Part shown: positions 8,909 through 12,320 of the stretch, piece after piece | How positions within the stretch are numbered: position 1 is the stretch's first letter | Layout: every line of letters starts with the position of its first letter | Assembly: GCA_021014945.1 (NCBI GenBank) | Contig: MU266820.1 | Coordinates: 1 to 12,320 of the forward strand | Source: Leucogyrophana mollusca | Taxonomy: Eukaryota > Basidiomycota > Agaricomycetes > Boletales | Direction: 5' to 3' | Length of the DNA stretch: 12,320 nucleotides | The notes under the pieces: generated by a model | Seen by the model: the letters and a program-made list of their open reading frames with translations, nothing else | Databases searched by the model: none | What the model was told of the DNA's origin: nothing | Made by a program: the position numbers and the translations under genes

Positions 8909-9792
8909 ACGAATAAATTAGTGTAATGCTGGCCATATACACCTCTTGACCGAGTCAAATATGAATAAAATCGACGTCTTGTGTGTCCTGGACTCGGAAG
9001 AACAATAACTGGTTAGTGCCAACTGATTTAAATGTCCGCGGCACTGCCAAGTGAACCTTTCTGACACGGAGCTTCGTCGCTTCAGTTAGTAACCAAGTAC
9101 TCTCTTGAAGTGAAAACAGACGCTAACTTGTACACTTCAACTCGCTGCTACTAAGCATGGAAAAGGAAACATGACTGGTCATCTCGCCTCGACAACACGC
9201 TCCTTACGCGCACGTCAAAAGTCCTAAGCTAGTTTCGGTTTCTCGATTTAAAATCCTGTCGCGGTACTCAATGCGACCCGCCTTTCTCAATAGATTTTAC
9301 CTACGAATTATAATCCAAAAAGTCCTACCTCCGTACATCAGGTGGACTCGTAATTCATATTCACTATTTCGCGCAGAATATCGTCGTTCTTCCAGGTGAT
9401 CATAATTGAAACCATCCGCAGTGCTTTGATGTCTCACTCAAAGGCCAGTTATCCCGCCCGAGGACCATGTCACCTACGGTTCGGGGATATAAGAACAAAT
9501 TCCGAGGCAAGACGACTATACTCCGCCGGCTCGTTCCCGAAACATCCAAAGACGTTGCACATTACGCAGCCCCGGCCCTCACATGCCTGGGCGGGATGCT
9601 ATGGTCATGCATGTCTTCATCGGCAAGTCTCAGCAGCGACAACGTGGATCATTCCGCGAAGTACACATTGGCGGGGGGCTCGGGACTGGTCAGCTTTCTG
9701 AGCCTACCGAGCCTTCCGAGTTTCTGTCCCCGCCAATACAATCGCTGTCTGCCCATCCGCCTGATTGTAGGACATCCGAAGAGCCCTCGAGG
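8909..9792. other. Intergenic region upstream of the CBM gene
   Basis: No spliced or unspliced gene could be supported here. The first half has no open frame of note. From 9396 on, three overlapping plus-strand frames are open but none has domain features or agreed splice sites, and they run into the TATA box and leader of the CBM gene. No repeats or RNA genes were seen. Confidence 0.5.
8912..8917 (+). terminator. AATAAA polyadenylation signal candidate
   Basis: AATAAA occurs 4 nt after the stop codon of the C2H2-RING gene, and a second copy lies at about 8964-8969. Fungal genes use this element loosely. The second copy gives a more normal 3' UTR length. Assignment rests on position only. 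Confidence 0.4.
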
Positions 9793-9798
9793 TATAAA
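9793..9798 (+). promoter_or_regulatory. TATA box of the CBM gene
   Basis: TATAAA lies 107 nt before the ATG at 9905. The following sequence is a C/A/T-rich leader (CATCAATTCACAATCC, then ACCCATACACAC) ending in CAGCACTATG, typical of a highly transcribed fungal gene. The transcription start is expected near 9825-9830. Confidence 0.7.
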
Positions 9799-9904
9799 TG
9801 TTCTGCAGTTCATCGAGTTTTCCTCATCAATTCACAATCCACCCATCTACCCATACACACAACCAACTGTCTAATTCTTTCCTATTCAAACTTCAATCAG
9901 CACT

Positions 9905-10989
9905 ATGTATCCCTCTAAACTCGTTGCAGCTGCCATCGTCTTCTCCACCGTGCTCTGTTCGAGCAACGGGATGGTTCTTCCTCGTGACGACGGTGACAAG
10001 GTATGTTCCATGCACTTTGGTTGGGAGTCGACGCTTATGTAGATTCAGTCTTCCCAGGCAGCCCAAACCACTCAGCCCCCTGTGACAACCGGGACGACTC
10101 AGTCTTCTAAATCTACTCAATCTTCTGAGTCGTCTCATGTTTCTCCTACACAGTCTAGTACATCGACGCAATCCTCGTCCAGCGGGACACAGTCGACACA
10201 GTCTAGTTGGTCTAGCCAGTCTAGCCAGTCTACTTCGTCGAATGGAAGCCAATCTACCCAGTCTACCGCATCCACGCAGCCCTCGTCCAGCGGAACTCAG
10301 TTGACACACTCTACTTGGTCTAGTCAACCTACTCAGTCTGCCGCGACGCCGTGGAATACGCAAACAACAATCACTCAGTCGACTCAGTCTTCACATTCTC
10401 CTTACCCCACGAAGTCTAGCCAGTCCGGTCAGCCCCCTCAGCCCAGTCAATCCTCTAACCCTCCGCGCCCAGGAAGTTCTGGGGGTAGCTGCGATGGGAT
10501 CCTGGACTGGCAACCCAACACTGCGGTACGTATGATGCCCTTTGCGTAAAGGATGCGAACCTGATAGACTCACAGTACACTGCTGGCAACCAAACTGTCT
10601 ACATGGGCGAGATCTGGACCGCAAAGCAGTGGAGCTACAACAACCCACCAAAGGGTATGCTGCATTTTCATTGCGCTCTTGATTGAGGTTTGAGTACTAA
10701 CGTGATCTTTGCAGATGCTGCAATGCAATGGACTCTTAATGGGCCCTGTTCCGGCGCTTCACCCAACGTGATTGTGTCCTGCGCTGGTATCGCCACATGG
10801 AACAGCTCCACACTGTATGACGGTGGTAGCAAAGTCATCTACAAGTAAGTACATCCACACACCCTATCATTCTCATCGCTAATCGAATTCCGTAGCACCC
10901 ATCTTTGGTATGCACCTCACTGGGCCTCCAGCAACGCTCCCGGAGACACTTCGGGTGCTTGGGTCGACCAGGGTGCTTGCTCCAATTAG
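9905..10989 (+). CDS. Secreted protein with Ser/Thr/Gln stalk and two CBM5/12-like modules, about 291 aa
   Basis: Five exons: 9905-10000, 10049-10525, 10576-10654, 10715-10844, 10896-10989; introns are about 48, 50, 60 and 51 nt; stop TAG 10987-10989. Residues 1-22 are a signal peptide (MYPSKLVAAAIVFSTVLCSS), so the product is secreted. Residues about 33-176 are a Ser/Thr/Gln stalk built on TQSS units, a likely O-glycosylated spacer. Two homologous C-terminal modules follow with identical spacing: Cys180-Trp186-Tyr192-Cys229 and Cys240-Trp246-Tyr252-Cys289. Each has the Y-x2-G-x2/3-V-x-Y, W-x-A-x2-W, P...W...G-x-C pattern of chitin-binding CBM5/12 domains. There is no catalytic domain. It probably binds chitin, glucan or cellulose in the cell wall or outside it. 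Three in-frame acceptors (10042, 10048, 10057) compete for intron 1; I chose 10048, and the choice changes only 2-3 residues. Intron 3 has a textbook TACTAAC branch site. Confidence 0.82.
10163..10339 (+). repeat. Two 69-bp direct repeats inside the CBM gene stalk
   Basis: Copy 1 is 10163-10231 and copy 2 is 10271-10339, both in frame, 108 bp start to start, each coding 23 residues (71-93 and 107-129). Both read S-T-Q-x-S-S-S-G-T-Q...W-S-S-Q and agree at 17 of 23 residues. Many differences are at third codon positions, so the duplication is old and kept under protein-level constraint. It shows that the stalk grew by in-frame duplication. Confidence 0.8.
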
Positions 10990-11195
10990 AGGATACGTTG
11001 CCTTTTAGCTCGGACTATTAGATAGGCAACTTTATTCTGTACCGTGTTTTCGTGGCAATGTGTTGATCACATCAATCTTAATATCGCCTCCTTGACTTAT
11101 TTTTTTATGGTTCGGCGTTCAATATTCCCAGTAAACGTTCTTGGCCAATTTGGTGTGTGGCTGAGCGGTTTTTTATGGAAAGCCTAGCCTCGTGT

Positions 11196-11285
11196 CCAGG
11201 CTGGCTACAGTTGACAGCGGCAAGCCCAGGTAATTTGCGGAGTTGGTATGAGCCGGGCAAGCCGCGTCAACTGTAGACAGCCTGG
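11196..11285. repeat. Inverted repeat able to form a long hairpin
   Basis: The arm 11196-11215 (CCAGGCTGGCTACAGTTGAC) pairs with 11266-11285 with one mismatch in 20. Pairing continues inwards after a one-base bulge (AGCGGC at 11216-11221 against GCCGC at 11261-11265). The total stem is about 25 bp with a loop of about 40 nt. Candidates are a small non-autonomous mobile element, a hairpin RNA source, or a structured 3' end; none can be chosen from sequence alone. Confidence 0.75.
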
Positions 11286-11298
11286 GCGAACTTGTCGC

Positions 11299-11321
11299 GA
11301 TTTTGGCAGGCCCGCCAAATC
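11299..11321. repeat. Short inverted repeat
   Basis: TTTGGC (11302-11307) pairs with GCCAAA (11314-11319) across a 6-nt loop, and pairing extends to GAT/ATC outside with a one-base bulge. It lies 14 bp after the longer hairpin. It may be part of the same structured 3' region or chance. Confidence 0.4.
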
Positions 11322-11424
11322 AAGTTTTGGACTTAGTCGAATTTTGGCGTTGTTCACCTCACCATAGGAGTAGAGACCATGTATATCCCCTCGCAAACCC
11401 TAGTATATCAATGTATGCATTGTA

Positions 11425-12320
11425 TCAACATTCATGGTGGCCTACAGAAGGATCTGAAGCATAGTAGTTGTACAATAGCAACTGGCAATCCGAAGAAGCC
11501 GCTATAGAGTGCTCGGATTCCAATGTACCACGAGAACTGGGATACTGTGAAGCGTACATAAATTGTCGCGAAGACGGCGTCGCAAAGGGATTCAGAGCGC
11601 TGGAAGAAAAAGCGCTCGATACTGAGCGATGATGTGTGAACGAAGGCCCAGCCAATTGTGGGTAAAACTGTGCAGGTGGTGAACCATCGTAATGAGGGGT
11701 CGCAGTTGTGGTTGGAGGAGCGCCATACTTCGCTGAGTCGTGATGTGTATATGCCAGTGTCGCGGGAGCAACGAAGGACGGATCCCGGCGCTGTGTCTGA
11801 GACAGTACCCCGTAGTTTGCTTGCACCGGAGTGAATAGGGAGCGTTGATACCCGGGCTCGAACTGTGCTGGAGTGAATGGCGAACGGTGAGATTGATGCT
11901 GTGATTGTGACGGCATGTGGTAGGGAGGGCGCGGAGGGCGCGGGGTTATGTGCGGGTCAATCACTGGCAGTGACAACTCGGACGGTGCAAACATATGTGA
12001 GTTGCTTGGTGTTAGCGTGGGTGTCTGACTGGGAACAGATGGAGTCGATTGAGGGTTGACCAGCGACGGCGTGAAAGCGCGTGAATTCATCGGTGTTGGC
12101 ACAGGCGTCTGACTTGGAACGGAGGTGCTTCTTCGAAGTGGCTCATGCCAGACTGACTGTCAGATCCCCCGCACTCGTTTCCATGCGGGTGGTATCAAGA
12201 AGGCAGAAGGTTCACTTGTACCCTCGAATGTGCGTTTGCCGGCGCCCGCTGCATGTTGACTAGCACTTGCCAGAGCTGAATCGAGCGCATCAGATCGGAA
12301 CGTCTGCTGAACGCTTGTTG
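11425..12320 (-). CDS. C-terminal part of a Ser/Pro/Thr-rich low-complexity protein, cut by the right edge
   Basis: Read on the minus strand, an exon enters the window at 12320 and ends at 12222 (GAG-G before GTACAAG). A 69-nt intron (12221-12153) follows, then the last exon 12152-11425 with stop TGA 11427-11425. About 274 residues are visible. The piece before the intron ends AGAGKRTFE; the frame joins in phase 1 to VWHEPLRRSTS. An in-frame stop just upstream of the last exon shows that splicing is needed. The rest is disordered: S/P/T/Q-rich with repeated VPSQTP and R-x-F-TP units (RAFTPS, RSPFTPAQ, RSLFTPVQ), many Tyr and His, and no signal peptide or membrane segment. Such tails are typical of fungal transcription factors and RNA- or chromatin-associated proteins, but no domain is visible here, so no function is given. 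Confidence 0.7.

Larger units (their letters stand above)
10990..11424. other. Intergenic region between converging genes
   Basis: This stretch separates the 3' ends of the CBM gene (+) and the right-edge gene (-), so it should hold both 3' UTRs and polyadenylation sites. No clear AATAAA was found. It contains the inverted repeats at 11196-11285 and 11299-11321, listed separately. A minus frame at 11205-11396 lies over the inverted repeat and is not protein-like. Confidence 0.55.

Noticed and set aside
9396..9918. Three overlapping plus-strand frames of 101-135 codons before the CBM gene
   Set aside because: They run through the TATA box and leader of the CBM gene, and none has a domain or family motif.
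9893..10363. Long Arg-rich open frame antisense to the CBM gene stalk
   Set aside because: It mirrors the CAG/TCT-rich repeats of the stalk, which cannot give stops in this frame. The sense strand has signal peptide, splice sites and domains.
497..10989. A metabolite gene cluster or defence system spanning the window
   Set aside because: The recognised genes belong to unrelated functions, are on both strands and share no visible regulatory motif.
1..12320. tRNA or rRNA genes, CRISPR arrays, insertion sequences, retroelement coding regions
   Set aside because: I looked for tRNA B-box-like motifs, regular short repeats and transposase or reverse transcriptase motifs, and found none that hold up by eye.

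Overview
The window looks like nuclear DNA of a filamentous fungus, most likely an Agaricomycete (Basidiomycota). The coding regions are cut by many short introns (about 48-99 nt) with GT..AG ends and CTNA-like branch points. Genes lie a few hundred bases to a few kb apart, and the protein types recognised (a zf-PARP protein with Lys-rich tail, a C2H2 array plus RING, a secreted CBM protein with a Ser/Thr/Gln stalk) fit that group. There is no sign of bacterial organisation: no operons, no Shine-Dalgarno-led gene chains, no CRISPR. All gene models below were spliced by hand from reading frame, splice sites and family motifs.

Layout, left to right. (1) 19-333, + strand: probable terminal exon of a gene whose 5' part is off the left edge. 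(2) 497-2635, +: complete five-exon type-B carboxylesterase, 642 aa. (3) 2636-5678: about 3 kb without a convincing gene, holding one weak small ORF (3899-4117) and a diverged direct repeat (5350-5481). (4) 5679-6938, - strand: complete seven-exon PARP-type zinc-finger protein, 292 aa, with an 18-nt micro-exon that supplies one zinc ligand. (5) 6939-7960: intergenic region between divergent genes, with a TATA box for the next gene. (6) 7961-8908, +: complete four-exon protein with three C2H2 fingers, an acidic middle and a C-terminal RING finger, 257 aa. (7) 8909-9904: intergenic region and promoter. (8) 9905-10989, +: complete five-exon secreted protein, about 291 aa, made of a signal peptide, a Ser/Thr/Gln stalk and two tandem CBM5/12-like modules, with no catalytic domain. 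(9) 10990-11424: short intergenic region with a striking inverted repeat. (10) 11425-12320, -: 3' part of a low-complexity Ser/Pro/Thr-rich protein that runs off the right edge.

The genes do not form an evident pathway. Two encode likely nuclear factors (zf-PARP protein, C2H2-RING protein), one a likely intracellular esterase, and one a secreted carbohydrate binder. I do not see a gene cluster or defence system. The items most worth a second look are the stalked double-CBM protein, the zinc-ligand micro-exon, the matching intron positions in the C2H2 fingers, and the hairpin at 11196-11285.
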